This document shows positions 1 to 12,214 of a stretch of DNA of 64,000 nucleotides, one piece after another. Below the pieces are notes generated by a model. It did no database searches and was not told the origin of the DNA. It worked only from the letters and a program-made list of their open reading frames with translations. The position numbers and the translations under genes were made by a program. Source of the stretch: Argentina anserina (lineage: Eukaryota; Streptophyta; Magnoliopsida; Rosales; Rosaceae); contig NC_065872.1 in assembly GCF_933775445.1 (NCBI RefSeq), forward strand, positions 682,001-746,000, written 5' to 3'. How positions within the stretch are numbered: position 1 is the first letter of the stretch; every line of letters starts with the position of its first letter.

Positions 1-258
1 AGCATGAGTGATTTGTTAGTAAAATTGGAAAGTCATTCTTCGCAAGCCCTGCAAGTAAGATCAAACAGAAGAACGTCACTTACAACTATAGATCATGCAA
101 AATGGCATTATACTAGTCTGAAACTCAATAGCTATAATTTAGTAAAAGCCATGAAGAGGAAGAAAAGTAACAAAAGAAACGTTTTGTTACCTTCTTATAG
201 TTAGCATTGTATTCTCACAAAAGGGGTCACATTTTCCCCAAGGACGATCAAATTAGCT

Positions 259-2955
259 TTACTTGTTTTCTTTCATCCATTCAACAAAATTATCAATTAT
301 CACAGGCCATGCTTGATCAGAATCATAGTCTTCGAGATCTGGGAAACTTATCTGATACAGGGAACAAAATATTAGAATAAGGCTGATCTGTTGAGTCAAA
401 GTGTTAGATTTAGCAAAAGCAAATTGAGAGATACACACTTTCAAATGAACAATCTAAAGGTACGGGGGATAGCTGATAGGAGTGATAGCCTAATATACCA
501 TGAACAATGCAGGTGGATTTCCCTATTATATTTTATAATGGTTCGAATCAGAGATCATTCGTAGAACATCTATTACACTACATGCCATGCTACATCGGAT
601 TTTTCCTCTGGAAAAATTACATCAAGCTTCTCAGCTACATTGCATGTCATTCAAATTATTTACATGAACAGTGTTGTAACTAAATGCAGTCAATAGATGC
701 ATGTGTAGCCTCCTAAAATCATAAAGATATAGAATAATCTGATAGCATACGATTAGCCTTTAAGCAAGGCCAATATCTAGGCCCTGCAACACAACCAAGG
801 GAAAAAGGAATGTGTGAATTAGAATATCTTACCTCCTTGCAAAACCGGTAAAAATGTCTCCACTGATCCGCATTTAATGCCCTGTACTCACTTTGGACCT
901 GCCAAATTAAAATCCAACCGTCATGACAAATTACAGAACCTTGTTTAAAAAAGAAATGAGTTGGTCCTCAAATAACTTGTAATAGTTAATGGGCAATTGG
1001 CATCTACTGACCTTCAGATACTTGATTAATAAATCAACCTGGGAACGGTATTTGGGACTTAGCACAAGATTCAGTAATTCACAAACGGTCTCGATATCAA
1101 CACTCTTTTGCCTGTCTTCTGAAAGAGTTTAACCAATTTCAGGGAAGTGTGAGAGTGAGAGAAAAAATTCATAAAAAGGTTGTTCAATTTTACTACCACA
1201 GGCATGTCTACAAATAAAGTACGCTCACCTGTCAAGCAGTATTGAAATGCAAAAGCATAGAAATCTTCAAATTTGGGTGCGGCCATCAACTTTTCAAGGA
1301 CAAAAAAAATCAGTACCATTTAAACAATCAAATTCCAATAAGGTACTAAATATCATGTCAATAACAGCACAGGTTAACATATTGAAATAAATGAACAAAT
1401 TTAGAATACCTCTTTTTCAAGACCTGGGAGTGCTTTCCTCAATTTAGTGATGGTGTCAGCGTTCAAATCTTTCAAGCCTCTTCGCCACTCTTCCTAATTG
1501 AAAGAGGAATATTAATTAATTAGGAATTAGCCAAAACTAAAATTCAGAAAAGAATGAAAAACACAAAAAAAACAAACGCAAACCTGACAAGCAGTAATGA
1601 GGAAAAATGTACACATAATCTAGTTGAAAGGTACAAGGGTAATGCAGTGATCATAATTCCATCAAGCAAAAAGGATCATACACATTCTTCACTGAGATTT
1701 AGAAATAAAGCAACCTTCGGTCCTAGCTTAGTACACTCAAACCTTTCCTGAACTATCATATAGATACTAGCTTTTCAAGGTCCCCAAAGTAGGCCATGCG
1801 AGTGCCCGTTCATAAGCTATGTCATGCAACTGAGCCTGAGGCAGGTCTCTTTCTGTTCATTGAGTTTTCCCCATCACACATCAGCTATATGTATAAATAC
1901 ATAAAGATACTGACATATATGCACAAAGCAGTTCAACTTTCACTCTATTCAACATATTAGAGCATGCTTTACAAATAAAATTACATATGGTGTACATCCT
2001 GTAACGCTTACACATGAATAGTTTATGAATAATGTCCACTAACAACATAATATCCGACAAATACGACTATTTGATCTGTTGCAATCAAGCCACATACACC
2101 AAATGGAAATAAGATGACTCCTTAAATTACACAGCATTGTCTTACCCTGGAAAAGTAGCCTTGCTTTTCCGCTTTCATTTTCCTGATACATTAAATCATC
2201 AATGCCAACGAGGGTCTAGATAAATTATCTTAGTATATAGCATCATAACAACAAACATAGCAACTCACCAAGCAAGCATCAGGATTCTGACATCAGTGTG
2301 GTCCACTCCCAAATGCGAACAAAGAGACACGATTCCTTCTGGGCTGTTCAATCGAACATAAGACAGTCAGCATTTCGACAATGCATATATACACTTATCT
2401 TATATCGAACTTGCATCTACTTCATGTATGCTGACTTACTCAATCGTGTCCAGGCTCTTGTTAGCGTACACATCGAATAGGTCGCCTATCTTGTCTACCT
2501 CCTTTTTCCCTCTTTTACCTGCGACTGAGAACCATCAGATCATCCAAAACTACGCAGTACAACAAAATGATATGTTCCAACTAGGTCAAAATGAAGATTA
2601 TAACAACTTTCCGAACAAGAATTACCACATTTTCTTTAAAACTACTCCAAAAATTACAAGAAAAATTGTCGTAATTACTGCAAGATTATTCTGATCACAA
2701 CGAAGAAGATAATTCACTTCACAACCTATTACTCAACGAGTTGAACTATCTAATCAGTATATAAAATCCAAGGCCATTGTAATCGAATCACTCTAAACCG
2801 ATTCAAACACGATCACGAATCAGAAAAGAAAGCAATCTGCGATGTGCTACTATAAACACAGCTCAGCTCATTCAAAAGAAACAAGAAATCAACTCCTCGG
2901 CTCCATTAAGCCTACGGAGTTCTAGGTTTCGCGGAACGATAATCGGAATGTGATG

Positions 2956-2997
<42 letters not shown>

Positions 2998-3083
2998 CCT
3001 GGACGCGCCGAAACGACGTCGGAGGAGGTGGCGGAGGCGGAGGTCGACGGTGGCGCTTTTCTTTTGGAAGTGGCGCGAGGCAT
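259..3083 (-). CDS. DCN1-like protein (defective in cullin neddylation)
   Basis: Nine coding exons (3083-2999, 2518-2440, 2343-2269, 2182-2146, 1493-1410, 1289-1229, 1118-1012, 898-833, 351-259) join without a frame break into 228 aa, the usual length of the short plant DCN1-like proteins (Arabidopsis At1g15860 type). DCN1 proteins are co-E3 factors that help RBX1 and the NEDD8-E2 attach NEDD8 to cullins. The PONY/DUF298 domain fills nearly all of the protein after a basic, Ser-rich N-terminus of about 35 residues. Recognisable blocks are DPEG near residue 56, [12 protein letters not shown] in the third exon, [13 protein letters not shown] in the sixth, and the C-terminal SFPDLEDY...DNFVEWMKE. 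There is no N-terminal UBA domain, which separates it from the longer DCN1 paralogue. The start is the first in-frame ATG after a stop-containing leader. A GA-rich tract lies just inside intron 1. Confidence 0.93.
2959..2994. repeat. (GA)n microsatellite in DCN1-like intron 1
   Basis: About 18 uninterrupted GA units. On the gene strand it is a CT tract that begins directly after the exon 1 donor site, so length changes could affect splicing of that intron. Confidence 0.9.
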
Positions 3084-4100
3084 CGTACGGCGGCGGCGAT
3101 TAGGCTTTCAAAGAAGCCGCGGCGATTCGAAACGACGTCGGAGAAGAGAAGAGAAGAGTGGAGTGAGAAAAGCGCGAGGGTTTTGGGAGAATCGCGATTC
3201 GAAAACAGACGGCTAGAGATGAGAGGGGTTTTGCTTTATAGTGATTGGGATTGGGAGAGTGATATAGGAGGGAGGTTGAAGAGAGGGGGAGCTGGAGATT
3301 GGTAGCACGCGCTGGTTGGAGCGTGGGAACAGCTTTGGGCCTTTGCACCGGAAATTTGGGATTAACCCGCGGACCTAAAAAATCAAAAATTATTTATATA
3401 GAGACATATTGACATCGTAGTATGTATTTTAAATTTCTGTTGGAGATTAATTTTGACTAATATTTGGTATTTTAGTTAAGATAATACTAAATTTTTTACT
3501 ACATTCCAAAAATCAGTGCGCGGGTTTGGGCGGCTCCATTACGCCATTTGCACATGATGGTTTTGAGGTTGACGAACCGTTACCAACCGTAACGCTTATT
3601 CATAATTTAGGTAATTTTATTTCCACTTTAAGTGTTAAAAATATAGGATGTGTCGATAGTGAAAAAAAGTGTGTTAATAACATAACTATTTATTAATCCA
3701 CGTAAGTTAAAATATGGACGTAGAGTTCAAATATTCAACGAATTGACCTTGATATTGTTGGTTAATTCATGTGTGTTCGTTGTTGTCAGATGACTCAACA
3801 AATGTCGGACCTACAAATTATCGTAAACTCAAAACACACGCACATTAATAGTACATTGTATTTGATCATTTGTCAACACTTAAGTAGGAAATTTATGCGG
3901 AACCATTCGAGTCTAAATTTATTTATTTTCAACGTTGAATAACTTTGAACAAGTTAAAAATGAGATCTACCATCATCTTCTAATCGAGTTTTAATCGTAA
4001 TCCAATCCATTTACACGTCTTTTAATTAATTGGGTAAATTAAATAATTAATGAACTACCAAAGGGCTTTTAAACTCTACAGCCTCTCCGACACAAATTGC
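3084..4100. other. Intergenic stretch between divergent DCN1-like and eL39 genes
   Basis: AT-rich sequence with no gene or clear mobile element that I can support. Its left edge is the GC-richer 5' leader and promoter of the DCN1-like gene, and its right edge runs into the eL39 promoter. The two genes are divergently transcribed with about 1.1 kb between their start codons. Confidence 0.6.
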
Positions 4101-4103
4101 AAA

Positions 4104-4176
4104 GGCCCACAGTCCCTCGTAGGCCCAAGCGCGAAGCCTACAGTATATATAGCTCACCCTCACAGCATTAGGGTTT
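4104..4176 (+). promoter_or_regulatory. eL39 promoter: site II, TATA and telo-box
   Basis: Two GGCCCA site II cores (4104-4109, 4122-4127), a TATATATA box (4144-4151) and a telo-box TTAGGGTTT (4168-4176) lie within 130 bp of the eL39 start. Site II plus telo-box is the standard arrangement in plant ribosomal-protein promoters, bound by TCP and telo-box factors, and it drives expression in dividing cells. Motifs are read directly; function is inferred from the family. Confidence 0.8.
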
Positions 4177-4229
4177 TAGTCTGCAAGCCGCTGCTCCAAG
4201 TCGCCGAGAGAGCTCCATCCTCTGCGAAA

Positions 4230-4575
<346 letters not shown>

Positions 4576-5362
4576 GGTGGATGGCTGTTGCTGCTTTGGA
4601 ATTGGGCTTTATGCTGTTTTTCTTAAGGTTTTAATTCGAGATAATAGACTTGGTAATCTCGGATGCTTTATGGTTTGGGAACACTTTGTGCTAGTCCCAT
4701 AGTATGAGATGGTGATGAATTTGTAGCTTAATTTGTATTTCAAGTAATGGGTTGGACCCACTTTTGCATCATGGTGAATTCTTCGTGCCTACGCAAATCG
4801 ATGTTTTACTTGTGTTTTTGTGTTCTATTTAGAAGTGGTAATACTATGATTGTATTGGATTGGATTGGACGAGTAATATAGTTTAGCAATGTTTGCTACA
4901 TGATTCCGATTCTTGAGAGTCTGCAAGTATGGTAAGAGTTTTTCGTTCAGTGTTAGAGTTTTAACATAACAACTAGGCTGGCGAGCTGATTTGTGGATGG
5001 TATTTAGATATCTAAGTATGGTCTGGTAGTAATGTTGAACGATTGAACTCTTTGATTTGAACGTGCCTTTATAAGTTGGTTATGTTTATTGATATTCCAT
5101 ATCAAGGCGAAGATAAAAAGGATTTACTGGTGGAATCTGAAATTTAGGTTTACTTTAGTATAGCTTATTGGTGACATTGCAGAGTATCATGTTTCTTGTG
5201 TGGTTTGAATTCTGATTCGGCCGTTGTTGGTTAGACAGTATTGAGTTTTGCCGATTGCACAAGTTGGGATATTAGACCCCTATTGAGTTTTGCTGATTGA
5301 ACAAGTCAGGATATCATTGTGCTGAATGTCGTGTTTTGTTTGATTCACGGTTTGCATTAGTT
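4576..5362. other. eL39 3' UTR and following non-coding sequence
   Basis: The first part is presumably the eL39 3' UTR. Around 5236-5325 an imperfect short duplication is visible (ATTGAGTTTTGC...TTG appears twice about 47 bp apart). No coding potential seen. Confidence 0.5.
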
Positions 5363-5986
5363 TGATGTAGCCCATTTGCAAGTCTGAATTTCGGTATACT
5401 TATTCCATGTACCTCAGACTTGTAAGGATGCAAAAATATAAGCTTTACAGTTTAGCTAAGTTGGTGCTAGCAATTTGTGTTTATTTACGATCTTTCATTG
5501 CTAAGTTGGTCCTGTTATTGATGTAGCCCATTTGCAAGTCTGAATTTCGGTATACTTATTCCATGTACCTCAGACTTGTAAGGATGCAAAAATATAAGCT
5601 TTACAGTTTAGCTAAGTTGGTGCTAGCAATTTGTGTTTATTTACGATCTTTCATTGATAAGTTGGTCCTGTTATTGATGTAGCCCATTTGCAAGTCTGAA
5701 TTTCGGTATACTTATTTCATGTACCTCAGACTTGTAAGGGTGCAAAAATATAAGCTTTACAGTTTAGCTAAGTTGGTGCTAGCAATTTGTGTTTATTTAT
5801 GATCTTTAATTGCTAAGTTGGTCCTCTTATTGATGTAGCCCATTTGCAAGTCTGAATTTCGGTATACTTATTCCATGTACCTCAGACTTGTAACGGTGCA
5901 AAAATATAAGCTTTACAGTTTAGCTAAGTTGGTGCTAGCAATTTGTGTTTATTTATGATCTTTCCTTGCTTGTTGTTGGTCCTCTT
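5363..5986. repeat. 156-bp tandem repeat, four copies
   Basis: Four near-identical head-to-tail units begin at 5363, 5519, 5675 and 5831, each starting TGATGTAGCCCATTTGCAAG; the spacing is exactly 156 bp each time. Copies differ by only a few substitutions, and the last diverges at its end. The array lies about 0.8 kb downstream of eL39. No reading frame runs through it. It is a minisatellite-class array, not a CRISPR, because the repeats have no unique spacers. Confidence 0.97.
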
Positions 5987-7120
5987 ATTGAATGTGCATT
6001 TTGGTACTAAAATCAGCTTCGCACATGTATACCTACAGTAGGAAAGGATGGAATGAGTTGGGACCCTTTGTGCGAACGTGAAATGTTAACATATTGCTCT
6101 GAAAATTTGGTTTATGTAAATACAAAAGAGGGGAATGTTTGTTACCAACCATCTTTTACCATACTCTGAAGCATGCGCCGTTTACTGAACCGTTGGTAAA
6201 CTCGCCGTGCTCCAAAATAAAGCACCTAGAGCTCAAATACTGATTCCAATGGCACCTGCTCGCCACATTCACCATCAGTCATATCTTTTATAGAACATCA
6301 AAAGGAATCAAACATGAGGTCTAGGGATCAGTAAGCAGTTCATGGTATCAGACATCAGTGTTAAGAATATGACTTGGAAAATGGGTCCGATGCCTCCTGC
6401 CATGGAGAAGTACCTGCTTGATAAATACCTGCTTGATTTGACTGTGATGAGTAGTCGGTTTGTTTTTCATCTTTCTTTGTATCAGTAGACCTGTATAGTT
6501 ACTTAATTCCGGTTTGGTTTTCTTGCTGGCTTGATTCTGTATGACCAATGGGGCTCGATTGGTAATGATTCTGTAGGAATTGGGGCCTGTTTTCAACAAT
6601 TTTTGTATGGCATGATTATGCGAAATTACAAACAATACAAATTTACGTGTATGACAACCAATTGTCCTATGAATCCATTTCGTGTTGGAATCAAGAGTTC
6701 TGTACACTCCCTCCTATATCCATGGAAATGACAACGATGCTGAACAATAATAATGTAAAAATGTAAGCCACAAACACTTGCCGGCTTCCGAGGAATAAGG
6801 TTACCCTCCAATTCCATTGTCTTCCTCTTGTATAAAACCAGAGGTGGTCGCAGAACTAGAGCCTTAGGCCATCGGAAAATATTAATATTAAGGTCCGTAG
6901 AGTCGGACAAATCTCAATCTACTTATCCTTTTTACTTTCATCTCCATATTCTCTCGACCTCTCTCTCCAGTCTCTTCAGAAGCCAGGCTTTGGCGGATGA
7001 GGAGGCCTTGTTAGGGAGGTGCATGAAAGAGAGAGAAGAAGACTGAAGAAGAGCCTAACGTGGTAGTTGTTAGGCGTCAGAAACAGGTTCTAAGAGGTTT
7101 TTTCTTCAGAAAATCCAACC
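5987..7120. other. Intergenic sequence and H+-ATPase promoter/5' UTR
   Basis: No gene is supported between the tandem repeat and the proton-pump start. Short open frames here lack family resemblance. The last 250 bp are rich in CT and AG tracts, typical of a plant 5' leader, and lead into an AACCATGG start context at 7121. Confidence 0.5.
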
Positions 7121-10100
7121 ATGGCCGATATCTCCTTGGAGGACGTGAAAAACGAGAATGTCGACCTTGTAAGCTACTGCATTTTAGTACTTGATTTCTT
7201 ATTTGAGGATCGACACCGTTGTGGATTAACTAAATTGTGGAAAATTGTATTATGCAGGAGAAAATCCCAGTTCAGGAGGTGTTCGAGCAGCTGAAATGCT
7301 CAAAACAAGGGTTGAGCTCAGATGAGGGCACAAAGAGGCTTCAAGTCTTTGGCAAGAATAAGCTTGAGGAAAAGAAAGAGTGTAAGGTTCTCAAGTTCCT
7401 AGGGTTCATGTGGAATCCTTTATCATGGGTGATGGAGTTGGCTGCAATCATGGCCATTGCTTTGGCCAATGGAGGGGTACGCAATGCAACTCGAAATGGA
7501 ATTAGTTAGCTTGTTTAGGAGTTAGTTTAATTTGATTTCTTGCAGTGAAAGTTACGGTGGTTGACAATGGATTTTTTCACAGGGAAAGCCTACGGACTGG
7601 CCGGACTTCGTAGGTATTGTGGTGCTTCTGTTCATCAACTCAACTATATCATTTATCGAAGAGAACAATGCCGGCAATGCTGCTGCAGCTCTTATGGCTA
7701 GTCTTGCCCCCAAGACCAAGGTTCATATCTATATCCATGTTCATCAAGGATATTAATGCATGCATGTTTCTTAATTAGAAGTTTAGAACTTAATTTAATT
7801 AGAAATGTACATGCATTAATTAAGGACATATTTTCCATCAATGCACAAATGTGTTTTATATTAGGAGTTTAGGACTAAACTGAAATTGAAACGTAGGTCT
7901 TGAGGGATGGAAAATGGGGTGAGCAAGAGGCAGAAATTCTGGTACCGGGGGATATCATCAGCATCAAGTTGGGAGATATAGTCCCAGCCGATGCTCGTCT
8001 CTTGGAGGGCGATCCTTTAAAGATTGACCAAGCTGCACTCACTGGTGAATCCTTGCCGGTTACCAAGAACCCCGGCGATGAGGTCTTCTCTGGATCCACT
8101 TGCAAGCAGGGTGAGATTGAGGCCGTTGTTATCGCAACTGGAGTCCACACTTTCTTTGGCAAGGCGGCACATTTGGTGGATAACACCAACCAAGTTGGTC
8201 ACTTCCAAAAGGTATATATGATGGTGTTTTAGACTTTTAGTTGGTGTCACAAAATTATCTCAAGCCTTTTCATTCAATATCTTTGAGTTTCTTTTGGAGT
8301 ATGAATATTTGATTGTGTTGACAGGTGTTGACATCGATTGGTAACTTCTGCATCTGCTCCATTGGAATTGGAATGGTGATTGAGTTACTGGTGATGTACC
8401 CCATTCAGCGCAGGGCATATAGAGATGGTATTGACAATCTGTTGGTGCTTCTGATCGGAGGTATCCCCATTGCCATGCCAACAGTGTTATCTGTGACCAT
8501 GGCTATTGGGTCTCACCGGTTGTCGCAGCAAGGTGCCATCACCAAGAGGATGACGGCCATTGAAGAAATGGCAGGAATGGATGTTCTTTGCAGTGACAAG
8601 ACCGGAACCCTCACCCTCAACAAGCTTACTGTCGACAAGAGTCTGATTGAGGTTAATGAGAAAGTAGTATTCTCATTATTTGCTTATGATACTCTTTGTA
8701 ATGTCAGTGCTTAGTTGTTCTCATGCAATTTCAATTGGAACTGCAGGTGTTCCCTAAGAACATGGACAAAGACACAGTGGTTTTGCTCTCTGCCAGGGCT
8801 TCCAGGGTCGAAAACCAGGACGCGATTGATGCTTCAATTGTAGGAATGTTGGCCGATCCCAAGGAGGTACACATATCACCATTTACAAGTGTTTTTCTAC
8901 TTGTTATCTTGCAACATGCAGATATTGAAGCAATAGTGCATGATCTATTGGTGATAAATTTGTAGGCAAGAGCAGGGATCACTGAGGTACATTTCCTGCC
9001 CTTCAACCCAGTCGAAAAGCGCACAGCGATCACCTACATTGATAGTAATGGAGATTGGCACAGATGCAGCAAGGGTGCTCCTGAGCAAGTAAGATATCTA
9101 GTCTTATTGTACCACTCAATTCACTTATGTAACTGCAATTTCAACACTGACTTGTAACTGTTTTCCCTATCCACCAGATTATCGATCTTTGTGACCTTAA
9201 GGGAGAAGTGAGGAAGAAGGCTCATGAAGTCATCGACAACTATGCTGACCGTGGTCTGCGTTCATTGGGAGTTGCACGACAGGTGAACAAATTTAACATC
9301 ATAACATCAGTGGTGTATAATGTACCCACATGATGATGAATATGCTGATTTCTTTATTCATCTACAGACAGTATCAGCGAAGACCAAGGAAAGTGCTGGT
9401 GATCCATGGGAGTTTGTGGGTCTATTGCCTCTCTTTGACCCTCCAAGGCACGACAGTGCTGAGACTATCCGCCGTGCTCTTGAGCTTGGTGTAAATGTTA
9501 AGATGATCACAGGTGATCAACTTGCCATTGGAAAGGAGACTGGACGAAGGCTTGGCATGGGTACCAACATGTATCCTTCATCAACTCTTCTTGGCCAAAG
9601 CATGGATGCGTCCATTGCTGCAATTCCTGTTGATGAGCTTATTGAAAAGGCTGATGGATTTGCTGGAGTCTTCCCTGGTAATTAGTGGTCTTTTCTTAAA
9701 GCATAACCAAAGAAAGAAATGAGAAACTGATTCAATTCGGTCATTCATGTATGCAGAGCACAAGTATGAGATTGTTAAGAAGCTGCAAGAGAGGAATCAC
9801 ATCTGTGGTATGACCGGAGATGGTGTGAATGATGCCCCAGCTCTCAAGAGAGCAGACATTGGCATTGCAGTGGATGATGCAACTGATGCAGCTAGGAGTG
9901 CCTCAGACATTGTACTAACGGAGCCAGGCCTGAGTGTTATCGTGAGCGCGGTCTTGACAAGCAGAGCCATCTTCCAGAGGATGAAGAACTACACCATCTA
10001 TGCCGTTTCCATCACAATCCGTATTGTGGTGGGATTCATGCTCCTTGCTCTCATCTGGAAGTTTGACTTCTCACCATTCATGGTCTTGGTCATTGCAATC

Positions 10101-11539
10101 TTGAACGACGGCACCATCATGACCATCTCTAAGGATAGAGTGAAGCCATCTCCTCTACCTGACTCCTGGAAGCTCAAGGAAATCTTTGCTACGGGAATTG
10201 TCCTTGGAACCTACATGGCTGTCATGACTGTGGTCTTCTTCTGGATTGCACACAGCACTACTTTTTTCTCTGTAAGTTCAAAATGTCACACTAGAAACCT
10301 TAACAAATAACTTGTGTTCAAAACAATCCTAATTGACGTTTCAACTATTTACAGAGAGTGTTTGGTGTGCGACATATTGGGGATGACGCACGTCAGCTTA
10401 ACTCAGCTATCTACCTCCAAGTGAGCATTCTCAGTCAAGCGCTCATCTTCGTGACTCGATCAAGGAGCTTTTCCTTTCTTGAACGCCCTGGTACCATGCT
10501 TATGGGTGCCTTTCTTGCTGCACAGTTGGTTAGTAGCTCATTTCTGCCTTATTCTCTATTGATCAAACTAGCTTCAGAAGTTTGTTATCTTTTAATAGTT
10601 TGTAAGTTGCATAATTTTGGTACTTGATTTGCTGTTTAGGTGGCTACCATCATTGCTGTGTATTGTAGCTGGGGCTTTGCTAGAATCGACGGTGTCGGAT
10701 GGGGATGGGCAGGCGTCATCTGGATCTACAGCATTGTCACCTATTTCCCTCTCGACATCTTCAAGTTCATAATCCGGTATGCATTGAGTGGCCACGCCTG
10801 GGATAATGTTGTCCAGCAAAAGGTTTGTTTCTAGCTAGTCATGACATCCTCAAATTCTTTTTGTTGTTGTCTTCTTTTCAATTTTTCATGACCATTTAAT
10901 CTTCTTTTGTGCAATGTGTGCGTTTTTGACTACCTATCAAGACTGCCTTCTCAACAAACAATGACTATGGAAAGGCCGAGAGAGAGGCGCAGTGGGCAGC
11001 AACTCAACGAACACTCCATGGTCTCCAGTCTCCTCCAGAAATGTTCCATGGCAACAACCACGGGGATGAGCCATCGATAGCTGAGCAAGCTAAGAGGCGA
11101 GCAGAAGTTGCTAGGTAAATTATAACCAGACCAGTTTTAGAACCACTAATGTATACATTCCAATCGATGCTATAGCTGAAGATTTTGATCAAAGGGCATC
11201 CATATTTAACATGATGCTTCCTTGTAACCTCAGTAGTTCAATTCAAAGGTCTCTATCAGACATTCTGAATAGTCCAATTCTTACGCCTACATGTATTTCT
11301 ATAGAAAAACATACATGGAATGATAAATTGTCACTCAGATTAGAAATTAGTCTCAGCCAAAACTTGATTTGAAAAACTTATACTAGTGTATACCTGAGAC
11401 TTGCATTCATTGATTTTATACATATTGCATATACATCTTCAGGTTGAGGGAGCTCAACACCTTAAAGGGGCACGTCGAGTCAGTCGTCAAGCTGAAGGGG
11501 CTTGACATCGACACCACCAACCAGAACTACACCGTCTAG
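7121..11539 (+). CDS. Plasma-membrane H+-ATPase (P3A-type proton pump)
   Basis: Fourteen exons (7121-7168, 7258-7476, 7583-7720, 7897-8211, 8325-8651, 8747-8866, 8966-9088, 9178-9282, 9368-9677, 9757-10271, 10355-10528, 10640-10822, 10942-11114, 11443-11539) join in frame to 948 aa, the size of Arabidopsis AHA2. The pump exports protons using ATP and energises secondary transport at the plasma membrane. Visible motifs are TGES (about 184-187, actuator), DKTGT with the phosphorylated Asp near 331, TGDGVND (about 588-594, hinge), and transmembrane segments rich in conserved residues. The C-terminal regulatory domain ends in YTV; the penultimate Thr (947) is the known 14-3-3-binding phosphosite of the family. 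The N-terminus resembles the AHA1/2/3 group more than AHA10. All key residues are present. Confidence 0.97.
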
Positions 11540-12052
11540 AGAACTTCCATCACAAAAAAAAAAAAAAGCTATCAATAGTATGAACAAGAAGGATATCAAG
11601 AATCGACAAGGCGTAACTGGAGTTAGAGGTGCTCATAAGGAGAAGCTTAGCTTATAATAGTTCTATAAACTCTTATTCTTCTTCTTTTGCACTTTCTTGT
11701 AATATGATTGAAAGTAAAGAGGGTATTGTGCTTGATTTCGACCATGAGATTTGTCCTAGTAGTTCTAGGAAAAGAAAAAAAATCCAGGCCTCTTTGAGAT
11801 AGAATGACATATATACATATCTACCATCATCATGGTTCATGGATATATAGCCGACACTTACAAGACCCTCTACTCTCGCTTGCATGAACATGAGCATAAC
11901 AAACACCAAGTTACATATCATGTCAAACAAAAACACGTGTAACAAGATTTTACCAAGTGATAATTTCGAGACTTTACAAGAGGTAAAAGTAATAAATAAA
12001 ATGTTAAAAAAAATTCTCTTACAGTAAATTAAAAGATTTTAGTGGCTTATTT
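11540..12052. other. H+-ATPase 3' UTR and intergenic sequence
   Basis: Contains the H+-ATPase 3' UTR. The stretch 11610-11735 has a second, diverged copy at about 16031-16142. No other gene seen. Confidence 0.6.
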
Positions 12053-12061
12053 TTTCCCGCC
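12053..12061 (+). promoter_or_regulatory. E2F-type site upstream of the WD40 gene
   Basis: TTTCCCGCC matches the plant E2F consensus TTTSSCGC and sits 154 bp before the WD40 start codon. A further GCCGCC follows 15 bp downstream. The motif is seen directly; cell-cycle control is inferred. Confidence 0.6.
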
Positions 12062-12214
12062 AGTTTATTTTGCCGCCAAAAAGTGACCAATTACAGATAT
12101 ACACAATCTCTAGACCCCAAATTACAGATATACCAATTACACACTCGCCCTAATTTTTCCAGACTTCTTCGAAGTTCAAACCAGTCTCTCTGTCTCTCTG
12201 TGAATCGGTCTCTC

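Noticed and set aside
2298..2694. Plus-strand open frames near the DCN1-like gene
   Set aside because: They overlap exons and introns of the minus-strand gene and lack similarity to known proteins.
5363..5986. CRISPR-like array
   Set aside because: The repeats are 156 bp and head-to-tail with no unique spacers, in a plant nuclear context.
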